Shown: piece by piece, positions 25,111-33,720 of the stretch
Layout: every line of letters begins with the position of its first letter
Numbering within the stretch: the stretch's first letter is position 1
Source of the DNA: DATFRX01 sp035630615
GTDB taxonomy: Bacteria; Actinomycetota; Actinomycetes; Propionibacteriales; Nocardioidaceae
DNA length: 64,000 bases
Assembly (NCBI GenBank): GCA_035630615.1
Contig: DASQKI010000022.1
Span: forward strand, 45,909-109,908
Reading direction: 5' to 3'
Translations under genes and position numbers: made by a program
Notes under the pieces: model-generated
Database searches by the model: none
The model's input: the letters and a program-made list of their open reading frames with translations, nothing else
What the model was told of the DNA's origin: nothing

Positions 25111-25306
25111 CGGCCGGACCGGACGCGCAATCTCGGCGGGAAGAAACGGGCAGGACGCGCAAGGTCGGCGCAAGGAAACGGGTGGGACGCGCAAGGTCGG
25201 CACGAAGAAACGGGCGGGACGCGCAAGGTCGGCACGAAGAAACGGGCGGGACGCGCAAGGTCGGCGGGAAGAAACGGATGGGACGCGCAAGGTCGGCGGG
25301 AAGACT
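25111..25306 (+). repeat. 32-bp tandem array, C family (copy C5 right, six units)
   Basis: ACGCGCAA occurs at 25123, 25155, 25187, 25219, 25251 and 25283, exactly 32 bp apart; core GACGCGCAAGGTCGGC. It is the reverse complement of the left array, so the composite could fold into a very long cruciform. Confidence 0.9.
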
Positions 25307-25370
25307 CGGTGTCCGGCTCGTGGCCGCTGGCCGCCCCTGAGCGATCGACTGCGTCGGCTACGCTCGCGGC

Positions 25371-26087
25371 GTGCTTGCGTCGTCCGAACCCGTCGTGCTC
25401 GCGTCGTCCGTCATGCCCGGATGGCTCGACCCCGAGACGATGCTCGACGATGCCGGCACCTGGGCCATGTGGGTCGCGGTCGCGATCATCTTCGCCGAGT
25501 GCGCTCTGCTGCTGGGCTTCTTCCTCCCGGGCGACACGTTGTTGTTCAGTCTCGGCATTTTCGTCAGCCAGGACATCGTCGACGAGCCGATCTGGCTCGT
25601 GTGTGCCCTGCTCGCCGTGGCGGCGACCGCCGGCAACGTCATCGGCTACGAGATCGGCTACCGCGCCGGACCGCCGCTGCTGGAGCGACCCAATCGCCGA
25701 CTGCTGCGGCCGGAGCATGTCGAGCGCACCCATGAATTTTTCGAACGGTACGGCGCTCCCGCGATCGTCTTGGCCCGCTTCGTGCCGATCGTACGGACGC
25801 TGATCACCGTCACCGCCGGCGTCGCCCGTATGCAGCGGCGTACGTACTTCATCTTCAGCGCGCTCGGTGCGGTCGTGTGGGCCTGCGGCATCACCATCGC
25901 CGGGTACGCCCTGGGCAACGTCGACTTCGTCCGCGAACACGTGCAGCCGCATCTCGATCTGCTGCTCCTGGGAGCCGTGCTTATCGGCGTGCTTCCGGTC
26001 GCGTTTCATCTATGGCGCGAACGCCGCAAGATCAAGCGCGAACGCAAGACATCTGACGGGCCGAAACTCTCGGACCGTCGGGGTTAG
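25371..26087 (+). CDS. DedA/VTT-family membrane protein
   Basis: 238 residues with about five hydrophobic segments. Family landmarks: LLLGFFLPGDTLLFSLGIF, GNVIGYEIGYRAGP, and FFERYGAPAIVLARFVPIVR followed by RTLITVTAGVARM (the F-x-R-F-x-P-x-x-R-T motif). DedA proteins help in membrane phospholipid recycling (undecaprenyl-phosphate or PE flipping) and proton-dependent homeostasis. GTG 25371 start gives a short N-terminus before the first amphipathic part. A basic C-terminal tail lies in the cytoplasm. The stop overlaps the convergent pyrE stop by four bases. Confidence 0.9.
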   Translation: MLASSEPVVLASSVMPGWLDPETMLDDAGTWAMWVAVAIIFAECALLLGFFLPGDTLLFSLGIFVSQDIVDEPIWLVCALLAVAATAGNVIGYEIGYRAGPPLLERPNRRLLRPEHVERTHEFFERYGAPAIVLARFVPIVRTLITVTAGVARMQRRTYFIFSALGAVVWACGITIAGYALGNVDFVREHVQPHLDLLLLGAVLIGVLPVAFHLWRERRKIKRERKTSDGPKLSDRRG

Positions 26088-26626
26088 AGGCCGAGCTCGT
26101 CCTTGCCGAACGCGAAGCGGTACGGGACGCCCGCCGACTCCTCGACGTTTTGCCGAGCGCCCGTGTCCCGGTCGACGATGACCGCCACCGCTACGACCTC
26201 CGCACCGGCCTCGCGCAGCGCCGCCACCGCCTCGAGCACCGAACCGCCGGTCGTCGACGTGTCCTCGACCGCGAGTAGTCGACGGCCGGCGACGTCCGGA
26301 CCTTCGATGCGGCGCTGCAGCCCGTGTCGCTTCTCGGCCTTGCGTACGACGAAGGCGTCGAGCGCCCTCCCGCGATGGGCCGCGGCGTGCAGCATCGCGG
26401 TCGCGACCGGGTCGGCTCCGAGGGTGAGGCCGCCGACGGCGTCGAAGTCGAGACCGTCGGTGAGCTCGAGCATCACCTCGCCGATCAGCGGAGCGGCCGT
26501 ACCGTCGAGGCTGATCCGGCGCAGGTCGACGTAGTAGTCAGCCTCGCGGCCGGACGACAGGGTGACCCGCTCGTGCACGATCGCCTTGCTCTTGATCTGC
26601 TGCAGCAACTCCTCGCGCGAACCCAT
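26084..26626 (-). CDS. pyrE: Orotate phosphoribosyltransferase
   Basis: 180 residues. Converts orotate and PRPP to OMP in pyrimidine synthesis. The PRPP-binding motif LLAVEDTSTTGGSVLEAV is intact, with VGGLTLGADPVATAM and VVRKAEKRHGLQRRIEG (catalytic Lys loop) also present. ATG 26626 (MGSREELLQQIKSKAIVHER) is preferred; the upstream extension runs through a palindromic element. Convergent with and overlapping the DedA gene; divergent from the aminotransferase gene, with a palindrome in the shared promoter region. No other pyr genes are close. Confidence 0.93.
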   Translation of the reverse strand: MGSREELLQQIKSKAIVHERVTLSSGREADYYVDLRRISLDGTAAPLIGEVMLELTDGLDFDAVGGLTLGADPVATAMLHAAAHRGRALDAFVVRKAEKRHGLQRRIEGPDVAGRRLLAVEDTSTTGGSVLEAVAALREAGAEVVAVAVIVDRDTGARQNVEESAGVPYRFAFGKDELGL

Positions 26627-26656
26627 GGTCGGCACTCTAACGGCGGACCCCCTGAT

Positions 26657-26719
26657 CGCCGAGTGGCGCATCGTCGTCGGTCTGGGCGTCCCAACGCGGC
26701 AACCGTGCGCCACTCGGCG
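26657..26719. repeat. Palindromic element, E family (copy E1)
   Basis: Arms CGCCGAGTGGCGCA (26657-26670) and TGCGCCACTCGGCG (26706-26719), a perfect 14-bp inverted repeat, followed by a partial third copy (GACGCCACTCGGCGG). It lies in the divergent promoter gap between pyrE and the aminotransferase, so it may influence expression. Confidence 0.8.
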
Positions 26720-26766
26720 GACCGGACGCCACTCGGCGGACCGGCCGCCGCGTACAGTCGCCCGAC

Positions 26767-27924
26767 ATGAAGCATCTCGCCCAGCGGGTCACCGGACTCG
26801 GCACGACGATCTTCGCCGAGATGTCTGCGCTCGCGACCCAGGTCGGCGCCGTCAACCTCGGGCAGGGCTTCCCGGACGTAGACGGCCCCGAGGCGGTCCG
26901 CGAAGCGGCGGTCGCGGCGATCCGCGGCGGCCGCAACCAGTACGCACCCGGGATCGGCATCCCCGAGCTGCGGATCGCCGTGGCCGAGCATCAGCGCCGG
27001 TTTTACGGCCTCGAGCTCGACCCCGATCGCAATGTCGTCATCACCACCGGCGCCACCGAGGCCATCGCGGCGGCCCTCCTCGGGCTCGTCGACCCCGGCG
27101 ACGAAGTCATCGCATTGGAGCCCTACTACGACTCCTACGTCGCGGGGATCCAGATGGCAGGTGGCGTCCGACGCCCGATCACCCTGCGTCCGCCAGACTT
27201 TCGGCTCGACGTCGACCAGCTGCGTCGGACGGTCACGCCGCGTACGCGTTTGCTGCTGCTCAACAGCCCGCACAACCCGACCGGCACCGTGCTCAACCGG
27301 GCCGAGCTCGAGGCGGTCGCCGAGGTCGCGATCGAGTACGACCTGGTCGTCGTGACCGACGAGGTCTACGAGCACCTCACGTTCGACGGCGAGCCGCACA
27401 TCCCGATCGCCACGCTGCCCGGCATGTACGACCGGACCGTGACGATCTCCTCCGGCGGCAAGACGTTCTCGTTCACGGGTTGGAAGGTCGGCTGGGCCAC
27501 CGGGCCGGCGGAGCTGGTAACGGCCGTCAACGCCGCCAAGCAGTTCCTGACGTACACGTCCGGGGCGCCGTTGCAACCGGCGATCGCTGGCGCACTGGCC
27601 CTCGACGACGCCTTCTACACCGACATCGCGGCGGAGCTGCAGGCTCGACGCGATCAGCTATGCGACGGTCTCGAGACGCTCGGCTTCCGGGTGTTTCGGC
27701 CGCAGGCCACCTACTTCGCGACGACCGACGTACGGCCCGTCGGCTATGACGACGGCGTCGAGTTTTGCCGCGCCCTCCCCGAACGGGCCGGCGTCGTCGC
27801 CATCCCGCATCAGGTGTTCTACGACGACGTCGAGGCCGGCCGCCCCCTCGTCCGCTGGGCCTTCTCAAAAACCGAACCAATCCTAGACGAAGCCCTCACC
27901 CGCCTCACCCGTGCCTTCACCTGA
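26767..27924 (+). CDS. Class I/II PLP aminotransferase (DapC/KAT-like)
   Basis: 385 residues. Fold-type I aminotransferase: GQGFPDVDGP near 32, VITTGATEAIAAAL, NSPHNPTGTVLNRAEL, the aspartate in VVVTDEVYEHLTF, and the PLP lysine in SSGGKTFSFTGWKVGWATG. The closest pattern is the group holding actinobacterial N-succinyldiaminopimelate aminotransferase (DapC) and kynurenine/glutamine-K transaminases. No dap genes adjoin, so I leave the symbol blank. Its promoter region carries an E-family palindrome. Confidence 0.88.
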   Translation: MKHLAQRVTGLGTTIFAEMSALATQVGAVNLGQGFPDVDGPEAVREAAVAAIRGGRNQYAPGIGIPELRIAVAEHQRRFYGLELDPDRNVVITTGATEAIAAALLGLVDPGDEVIALEPYYDSYVAGIQMAGGVRRPITLRPPDFRLDVDQLRRTVTPRTRLLLLNSPHNPTGTVLNRAELEAVAEVAIEYDLVVVTDEVYEHLTFDGEPHIPIATLPGMYDRTVTISSGGKTFSFTGWKVGWATGPAELVTAVNAAKQFLTYTSGAPLQPAIAGALALDDAFYTDIAAELQARRDQLCDGLETLGFRVFRPQATYFATTDVRPVGYDDGVEFCRALPERAGVVAIPHQVFYDDVEAGRPLVRWAFSKTEPILDEALTRLTRAFT

Positions 27925-27978
27925 CCGATCCGACCCCTCAGCAGACGTGCCGGTGGCTGGCCGACAGCGCGAGCCGGC

Positions 27979-28085
27979 GGCCGAGGTTGCGCCATCGTCC
28001 CCGAGTGTCCGTGGATGGGCCTGGCGGCCGAGCGAGGAACGAGCGAGGCTGGTTGGACCGAGGGGACGATGGCACAACCTCGGCC
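27979..28085. repeat. Long inverted repeat, F family
   Basis: 24-bp arms, 27979-28002 (GGCCGAGGTTGCGCCATCGT...) and 28062-28085, with a single mismatch, around a 59-bp spacer that itself contains GGCGGCCGAGCGAGGAACGA. It sits between convergent genes, 7 bp from the membrane protein's stop, where it could act as a bidirectional terminator. Confidence 0.8.
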
Positions 28086-28091
28086 ACACCC

Positions 28092-29264
28092 TCAGTGATT
28101 CTGCCGCGCCCGATCCGCCGCGTACGCCTGCGCATCCAGCCAGGCACTCGCTCCACCAACGAAGCAGAACACGATCACCAAGATCTCGGCGATCACCCAA
28201 AGCAGTCCGAGCGGGAATGCCAGCAGGCTGGCGATGATCGCGATCGAGGTCAGGACGACCAGAGCGATCCGTACACGCTTGTTCTTCAGCAACATCGCGG
28301 CGAGGACGATCGCCGCGACCGACAGCAGAGCTCCGATGACGCTCATGACACCGATCGCCGTGACGAGGTCCTCGACCGCGATCTCGGCATCGCCGGCCAT
28401 GTCGACGAAGTCGTCATTGGACTCCATCGATGACCGGTCGCCAAGGAACCAGATCGCGACGATGCCCGTGCCCAGCAACGCGATGCTGGACATCACGATC
28501 GTGATGATGCCGGCCGCCGTCAGGGTGCCGGGGCGCTTGGACGGCACGACCGGGTTGGGCGGCGGGCCGGCTGGTGCGTACGCGGTGTACGGCTGGTAGC
28601 CCGACGGCGGTGGTGGCGGCGGGCCGTACCCGCTGTATCCACCCGACGGCGCAGGCGGGCCGCCGGTCACGGGCTCCGACGACTCCTGAGCGCCCGGGCT
28701 GCCCGACAATGTGGGCTGGTCCGGCTCATCAGGGGACGTTGGCGTGGACATAACGGCGGGCATTCCCTTCGGCAGGGTCGCGTTCGGTGGTGGAATCGGT
28801 GGCACCGCGGTCGCGACCACCTTCGGTGGCGTGCCGCTGGCGAACCACGTCCGTGCCTCCGCGCTCCACAATAGGATCACACAACCTATCGCAATCGCGG
28901 CGAGCAGCAGGCCGGCCAGACCGAGCGCCAGACTGAGCAACGCCCAAGCCGATGTGAGTACGGTCAGCCCGACCCGAGCCGACCGGTGCCGCCGTACGGT
29001 ATAGATCGCCAGCACGACCGCAGCGACACACCCCGCGGCGACCACCATCAGCGTGATCCGGACCATTTCGAGCGCGGCATCGACGCTGATCCTGGTCGAT
29101 CCGAAAGGCGCGCTGTCGAGTGCGTCTTCGACATGTTCGCGGATCGACGCCGACCCCCAATCGGCCATCACCGCGAAGATGTTAACGAGGACGAGCAACG
29201 AACCCAGGCCCGCGATCAGACTGGCAAGCGTGACCTGGCGCGGCCGCGGCGCAGTCTCGGTCAT
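28092..29264 (-). CDS. Multi-pass membrane protein with proline-rich cytoplasmic linker, function unknown
   Basis: 390 residues. Three hydrophobic segments in the first 140 residues (for example LIAGLGSLLVLVNIFAVMA, ITLMVVAAGCVAAVVLAIY), a Pro/Gly/Tyr-rich linker of about 90 residues (GYGPPPPPPSGYQPYTAY), then a second block of three or four spans (AGIITIVMSSIALLGTGIVA, IGVMSVIGALLSVAAIVLAA, LVVLTSIAIIASLLAFPLGL). The second block resembles the DUF4064/DUF4190-type modules common in actinobacteria. It ends against the F-family palindrome. No enzyme motif is seen and its role is unknown. Confidence 0.8.
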   Translation of the reverse strand: MTETAPRPRQVTLASLIAGLGSLLVLVNIFAVMADWGSASIREHVEDALDSAPFGSTRISVDAALEMVRITLMVVAAGCVAAVVLAIYTVRRHRSARVGLTVLTSAWALLSLALGLAGLLLAAIAIGCVILLWSAEARTWFASGTPPKVVATAVPPIPPPNATLPKGMPAVMSTPTSPDEPDQPTLSGSPGAQESSEPVTGGPPAPSGGYSGYGPPPPPPSGYQPYTAYAPAGPPPNPVVPSKRPGTLTAAGIITIVMSSIALLGTGIVAIWFLGDRSSMESNDDFVDMAGDAEIAVEDLVTAIGVMSVIGALLSVAAIVLAAMLLKNKRVRIALVVLTSIAIIASLLAFPLGLLWVIAEILVIVFCFVGGASAWLDAQAYAADRARQNH

Positions 29265-29320
29265 TTCTCTATCTCACCACGCTCACGGGCGAGCTTCACG
29301 CCACGGGGGTTGCCGATCAC

Positions 29321-31909
29321 CTAGGCAGCCTTCGCCACAACGGTCAGCGCGTCGGCGTCGACCTCGCGATCGACCATGACGGTGTCGCCGTCGCGGATCT
29401 CGCCGGCCAGCAGGCTCCGGGCCAGCTGGTCGCCGATCGCACTCTGGACGAGCCGACGCAGCGGCCGAGCGCCGTAGACCGGGTCGTAGCCGGTCAACGC
29501 CAGCCATTCCTTCGCGGCATCGCTCACATCGAGGATGATCCGGCGCGCGGCGAGGCGCTTTGCGAGCGCCGCGACCTGCAGGTCGACGATGCGCGTCAGG
29601 TCGTCGGTCGTCAGGGCGTCGAAGAGCACGACCTCGTCGAGCCGGTTGAGAAACTCCGGCTTGAACGACGTGCGTACAACCTCCATCACAGCCTCGCGAG
29701 TCGCCTTCTCGTCCAGTGCCGGGTCGGCGAGGAACTGCGATCCGAGGTTGGACGTGAGGATCAGGATCGCGTTGCGGAAGTCGACCGTGCGACCCTGCCC
29801 GTCGGTTAGCCGGCCGTCGTCGAGCACCTGCAACAGGATGTCGAAGACCTCGGGATGGGCCTTCTCGATCTCGTCGAGCAGGATGACGGAGTACGGTCGG
29901 CGCCGGATCGCCTCGGTGAGTTGGCCGCCCTCCTCGTACCCGACATAGCCCGGCGGTGCACCGACCAGGCGCGCCACGCTGTGCTTCTCGGCGTACTCGC
30001 TCATGTCGATACGCACCATCGCCCGCTCCTCGTCGAAGAGGAACTCCGCCAGCGCCTTGGCAAGCTCGGTCTTGCCGACCCCGGTCGGGCCGAGGAACAG
30101 GAACGAGCCGGTCGGGCGGTCGGGGTCGGAGATGCCGGCGCGGGCCCGTCGGACGGCATCGGCGACGGTACGTACGGCGGGTCGCTGGCCGACCAGGCGA
30201 TTGGCCAGCTCGTCCTCCATGCGCAGGAGCTTGCCGGTCTCGCCTTCGAGCAGCCGGCCGGCCGGGATGCCGGTCCAGGCCGAGATGACCTCGGCGATCT
30301 CGTCGGCGCCGACCTCCTCGCGCACCATGGTCTCGCTGGTGTCCTCGGCCTCGGTGGCTTCGGCCAGCTCCTTCTCGAGGGCCGGGATCTCGCCGTACGA
30401 CAGCCGACTTGCCGTCTCGAGGTCGCCGTCTCGCTGCGCGCGATCGGCCTGCATGCGCAGCTCGTCGATGCGCTCCTTGATCTCACCGACCCGGTTGAGG
30501 CTCTGCTTCTCCCGCTCCCATAGGGCCTCGAGGCCGCGCAGTCGCTCCTGGGCGTCGGCGAGCTCGGCCCGGAGCTTCGCGAGGCGCTCTTTGCTGGCGA
30601 CGTCCTGCTCCTCGGCGAGATGCATCTCCTCCATCCGCAGCCGATCGACGGCGCGTCGCAGCTCGTCGATCTCGACCGGTGACGAGTCGATCTCCATCCG
30701 TAGTCGGCTGCTCGCCTCGTCGACCAGGTCGATCGCCTTGTCTGGCAGCTGTCGACCCGTGATGTAGCGGTGGCTGAGCGTGGCGGCGGCTATCAGAGCA
30801 GCGTCGGAGATCGCCACCTTGTGATGTGCCTCGTAGCGCTCCTTGAGCCCACGCAGGATCGCGACGGTGTCCTCGACGCTCGGCTCGTCGACCAACACCT
30901 GCTGGAACCTGCGCTCAAGGGCGGCGTCCTTCTCGATGTGCTCGCGGTATTCGTCGAGGGTGGTCGCGCCGATCATCCGCAGCTCACCGCGGGCCAACAT
31001 CGGCTTGAGCATGTTGCCGGCGTCCATCGCGCTCTCGCCGGTCGCTCCGGCGCCGACGACCGTGTGCAGCTCGTCGATGAACGTGATGATCTGGCCGTCG
31101 GAGTCCTTGATCTCGGCGAGTACGGCCTTGAGTCGCTCCTCGAACTCACCGCGGTATTTCGCGCCGGCCACCATCGCGCCCAGGTCGAGCGAGATGAGTC
31201 GACGACCTCGGAGCGACTCGGGGACGTCGCCGGCGACGATGCGCTGAGCCAGGCCCTCGACGACGGCGGTTTTGCCGACACCGGGCTCACCGATGAGCAC
31301 CGGGTTGTTCTTCGTGCGCCGGCTGAGGACTTGGACCACGCGCCGGATCTCGGAGTCGCGTCCGATGACCGGGTCGAGCTTGCCCTCCGTCGCCTGCGCG
31401 GTCAGGTCAATGCCGTACTTCTCGAGCGACTGGTAGGTGCCCTCGGGGTCCGGGCTCGTGACGCGGGCGGAGCCGCGTACGGTCTCGAACGCCGCCTTGA
31501 GCCCGCCAGCGGTCGCGCCGTACTGCTCGAGAACCTTGCGGGCGGGGCCGTCGACGGTGGCGAGCCCCACCATGAGGTGTTCGGTCGAGACGTACTCGTC
31601 CGCGAGCTCCTCGGCGAGGTCGGCGGCCCGCTGCAGCACCTCGTAGACAGCGCGGGACAGCGACGGCGCCGAGACGCTCGAGCCGGTCGCGGTCGGCAGC
31701 TTGTGGATCTCGTCCTCGACCGACGCCACGACCTGGGTCGGGTCGGCGCCGACGGCACGCAGCAGCGCGGCCGCCGTCGACTCGGGCTGGGCGAGCAGGG
31801 CGGCGATCAGATGCAGCGTCTCGACGTGCGGGTTGCCGTCGGTCGCGGCGCGCCGGACCGCCGTCGAGACAGCTTCCTGGCTGCGCGTGGTGAGGTTCGA
31901 GGGGTCCAT
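29321..31909 (-). CDS. clpB: ATP-dependent disaggregase ClpB
   Basis: 862 residues, full-length Hsp104/ClpB. An N-terminal Clp_N repeat domain, first AAA domain with Walker A GEPGVGKTAVVEG, pore loop GAKYRGEFEERLK and a middle coiled-coil at about 400-530, second AAA domain with Walker A GPTGVGKTELAKALAE and sensor region, ending with the C-terminal domain (DPVYGARPLRRLVQSAIGD). Resolves protein aggregates together with DnaK, DnaJ and GrpE, which are all encoded 4-6 kb away. A HAIR operator 60-80 bp upstream places it in the HspR regulon. Confidence 0.97.
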   Translation of the reverse strand: MDPSNLTTRSQEAVSTAVRRAATDGNPHVETLHLIAALLAQPESTAAALLRAVGADPTQVVASVEDEIHKLPTATGSSVSAPSLSRAVYEVLQRAADLAEELADEYVSTEHLMVGLATVDGPARKVLEQYGATAGGLKAAFETVRGSARVTSPDPEGTYQSLEKYGIDLTAQATEGKLDPVIGRDSEIRRVVQVLSRRTKNNPVLIGEPGVGKTAVVEGLAQRIVAGDVPESLRGRRLISLDLGAMVAGAKYRGEFEERLKAVLAEIKDSDGQIITFIDELHTVVGAGATGESAMDAGNMLKPMLARGELRMIGATTLDEYREHIEKDAALERRFQQVLVDEPSVEDTVAILRGLKERYEAHHKVAISDAALIAAATLSHRYITGRQLPDKAIDLVDEASSRLRMEIDSSPVEIDELRRAVDRLRMEEMHLAEEQDVASKERLAKLRAELADAQERLRGLEALWEREKQSLNRVGEIKERIDELRMQADRAQRDGDLETASRLSYGEIPALEKELAEATEAEDTSETMVREEVGADEIAEVISAWTGIPAGRLLEGETGKLLRMEDELANRLVGQRPAVRTVADAVRRARAGISDPDRPTGSFLFLGPTGVGKTELAKALAEFLFDEERAMVRIDMSEYAEKHSVARLVGAPPGYVGYEEGGQLTEAIRRRPYSVILLDEIEKAHPEVFDILLQVLDDGRLTDGQGRTVDFRNAILILTSNLGSQFLADPALDEKATREAVMEVVRTSFKPEFLNRLDEVVLFDALTTDDLTRIVDLQVAALAKRLAARRIILDVSDAAKEWLALTGYDPVYGARPLRRLVQSAIGDQLARSLLAGEIRDGDTVMVDREVDADALTVVAKAA

Positions 31910-31969
31910 CGAGGGTGGTCTCCCGTCGTCGGGGCATTCGGGTGGTCTGCTAGGTACAACGGTAGCGAA

Positions 31970-31990
31970 GTTGAGTCCATTCCACTCAAC
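31970..31990. promoter_or_regulatory. HAIR operator (HspR binding site) of clpB
   Basis: GTTGAGT-CCATTCC-ACTCAAC, two 7-bp arms with a 7-bp spacer, matching the HAIR consensus CTTGAGT-N7-ACTCAAG at all but the outermost bases. Located upstream of clpB. Confidence 0.85.
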
Positions 31991-32024
31991 TCCGGCTCCG
32001 GCCGGCCGCTTCGGCTTCGGGGCC

Positions 32025-32089
32025 GAGTTTTGGCGTGAGACTCGGCTCTGAGGCGCCGCCCCAGGCGATTCTCACGCCAATACTTGCTC
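32025..32089. repeat. Palindromic element, D family (copy D1)
   Basis: GAGTTTTGGCGTGAGA (32025-32040) against TCTCACGCCAATACTTGCTC (32070-32089), separated by about 30 bp. Positioned just beyond the AbiEi/DUF559 gene stop; the second copy lies on the other side of that gene. Confidence 0.8.
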
Positions 32090-32124
32090 ACCGTGGCCGC
32101 GGGCACCGACGCGAGGGTTACGGG

Positions 32125-33096
32125 CTAGCTCCGGTCGAAGCGGTCGAGTCGGCGTGCCAGTCGGTGTCTTCCGGCCGTGCTCAATGTCGACCGCGCCACT
32201 TCGGCCCGCCACTTCTTCAAGCGTTCGGGACGATGAGGCAACCCGAGCGCGGTCTCGCCATCGCGAACGATGCGTTCCGGCCCGCCCACGATCTCTCGAG
32301 CAATGTAGCCGTACCGCCCCCAATCGATCCGACTGAGCGCCTTGTCCCGACCCAGATCCCGCTCGCGCACCGCCTGCTCGTCGTGCACTGCGCCGTCATA
32401 CTCATGCAGCCGCCGGGTCCCGACGATCCAGAGATCACCGCGGGCGATCACGTCGCCCCAGTCGTCTCGCACCCGATACTGCGGCTCGACGTCGATGCCG
32501 GACCACACGTGCAACAGCCGCAGAACTGTTTCCCACCACGACTCGGCGCGACCGTCGGCGTACGCCAGCGCCCGACGCAGCATCGGCCCGCCCCGCTGGT
32601 ACGGACGCAGCGACTCCTCAATCTCCTTGATCGTGGCGTCACCGCAATGCAGCGCCGAGTCGACAACCGCAATCAGATCCAACAGAGACAGATCTTGGGC
32701 CAGCTGGGCCAATATCGCGGGTGCGGCGGCGAGACGGAGGCCGTCCCGTACCTCTGGCTCGCAAACAGCCTCATCGGTCCGAGCGACGTAGACGCCACGC
32801 CGATACAGATGCGTGCCCCGACCCGGCAGGCTCGCAAACAGCGGCAATCCCGGCGGCAGCGATGGCAGGCTCCATCCTCGCAGCGCCGCAGCCGTGTGAT
32901 GCGACCAGACTGCGGCCGCCGGCAGTACGCGCTGGACAGCGCGGGCCGCCATATCCGCCTCGGCGCCCGACGGAAGGTGCACCCCGTACGAGGCCTGCTG
33001 ATACCGCGGGCCGTCGATGACGCCGCGGCTGATGCCTCGCCCCGCGGCTTCGTGAGTCAAGAAGCTCTCGTCCACACTCTTCGAGGATTGGCCCAT
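32125..33096 (-). CDS. AbiEi-like / DUF559 protein
   Basis: 323 residues. The N-terminal half resembles AbiEi-type antitoxin and regulator proteins (VWSHHTAAALRGWSLP, RRGVYVARTDEAV, LAAAPAILAQLAQDLSLLDL then IAVVDSALHCGDATIKEIEE). The C-terminal part carries the DUF559/very-short-patch-repair-like nuclease core ARGDLWIVGTRRLHEYDG, with the acidic pair D and E-x-D-G expected of this PD-(D/E)xK-related fold. No AbiEii-like toxin gene adjoins, so a toxin-antitoxin role is doubtful; such solitary proteins are very common in actinobacteria and of unknown function. Bracketed by two same-orientation D-family palindromes. Confidence 0.75.
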   Translation of the reverse strand: MGQSSKSVDESFLTHEAAGRGISRGVIDGPRYQQASYGVHLPSGAEADMAARAVQRVLPAAAVWSHHTAAALRGWSLPSLPPGLPLFASLPGRGTHLYRRGVYVARTDEAVCEPEVRDGLRLAAAPAILAQLAQDLSLLDLIAVVDSALHCGDATIKEIEESLRPYQRGGPMLRRALAYADGRAESWWETVLRLLHVWSGIDVEPQYRVRDDWGDVIARGDLWIVGTRRLHEYDGAVHDEQAVRERDLGRDKALSRIDWGRYGYIAREIVGGPERIVRDGETALGLPHRPERLKKWRAEVARSTLSTAGRHRLARRLDRFDRS

Positions 33097-33152
33097 CGCC
33101 GGCCCGCGGATGGGTTATCCACAGGCGATCGATGCCCTAGTCCGCTGGCTGG

Positions 33153-33219
33153 CTCGAGTTTTGGCGTGACATACAGGTTCGGGAGGCCCAACGACTCGAG
33201 TCTCACGCCAATACTCGAG
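33153..33219. repeat. Palindromic element, D family (copy D2)
   Basis: CTCGAGTTTTGGCGTGA (33153-33169) and TCACGCCAATACTCGAG (33203-33219) pair over 17 bp with mismatches only at the A/T centre. Same orientation as D1, on the 5-prime side of the AbiEi/DUF559 gene. Confidence 0.85.
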
Positions 33220-33268
33220 TCACCTGGGCGCGCCCGCCGGCCCGCTGACAGCCCGCGCCGCGGCGGCC

Positions 33269-33697
33269 CTACGGCAGGCGGAGGAGCTCGACGTGGCAGG
33301 TGGGGTCGGCCTCGCCCGACGGTGCCAGCCGCTTGACGTCGAAGGGCTCGTCGATGCCGGGAGCCAGGTCGGTCAGCGTTCGGCTCTTGCCGGGAAGGGC
33401 CACCCCCGGCCCATCGGCCACCACGACCGTGACGCGATAGTCGGCCAGCTGCCCGGTCGAGTTCGTGATCACGCCCGACGCGTTCCAGTCTCCGTCGTCG
33501 TCGGCCTCGCAAACGAAGTCCGACAGGTCGCTCCCGGCGTTGACGACTTGCTCGTCGGCCACATCAGGAGAGGTCACCGGCTGCGACGCGGTTGGCGAAT
33601 CGGAGGTCGGCGACGCGCTGGGATCGTCGGAGCCGCCGCCACAGGCGACAAGCGCCATCGCGACAGCGATCAAACCCAACACCCGAGACATGGGCAT
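33269..33697 (-). CDS. Small lipoprotein, function unknown
   Basis: 142 residues with a lipoprotein signal (VLGLIAVAMALVAC, Cys near residue 19), a Ser/Thr/Pro/Asp-rich linker and an immunoglobulin-like beta segment (ADYRVTVVVADGPGVALPGK, TLTDLAPGIDEPFDV) with two further cysteines (FVCEADDDG, DPTCHVELL) that may form a disulfide. The plan is like the lipoprotein at 50186-50722 (both have a FxxxLxPG-type bipartite beta domain), though similarity is low. It lies 24 bp downstream of hspR on the same strand and could be a distal gene of the dnaK operon transcript. Second in-frame ATG at codon 3. Confidence 0.75.
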   Translation of the reverse strand: MPMSRVLGLIAVAMALVACGGGSDDPSASPTSDSPTASQPVTSPDVADEQVVNAGSDLSDFVCEADDDGDWNASGVITNSTGQLADYRVTVVVADGPGVALPGKSRTLTDLAPGIDEPFDVKRLAPSGEADPTCHVELLRLP

Positions 33698-33720
33698 ATC
33701 CCATCACGGACCGGCTGGGA

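Larger units (their letters stand above)
24614..25370. other. 757-bp gene-free region filled by a repeat composite
   Basis: No credible gene. It holds a 7-bp C/T tandem tract (24641-24681), a seven-unit 32-bp array in one orientation (24680-24903), a unique-looking core (24904-25110) and a six-unit 32-bp array in the opposite orientation (25111-25306), then about 65 bp before the DedA gene. Open frames through it encode only repeated Arg/Pro/Ala-rich peptides with the array period. Confidence 0.85.

Noticed and set aside
24680..25306. CRISPR array
   Set aside because: Units repeat end to end every 32 bp with no unique spacers, occur in both orientations, and have no cas genes nearby.
24579..26009. 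Long open frames through the repeat arrays coding Arg/Pro/Ala-rich peptides (also at 47787-48615 and 48000-49256)
   Set aside because: Frames stay open only because 32-bp units without stops repeat; the peptides just echo the DNA period, have no conserved domain and overlap real genes.
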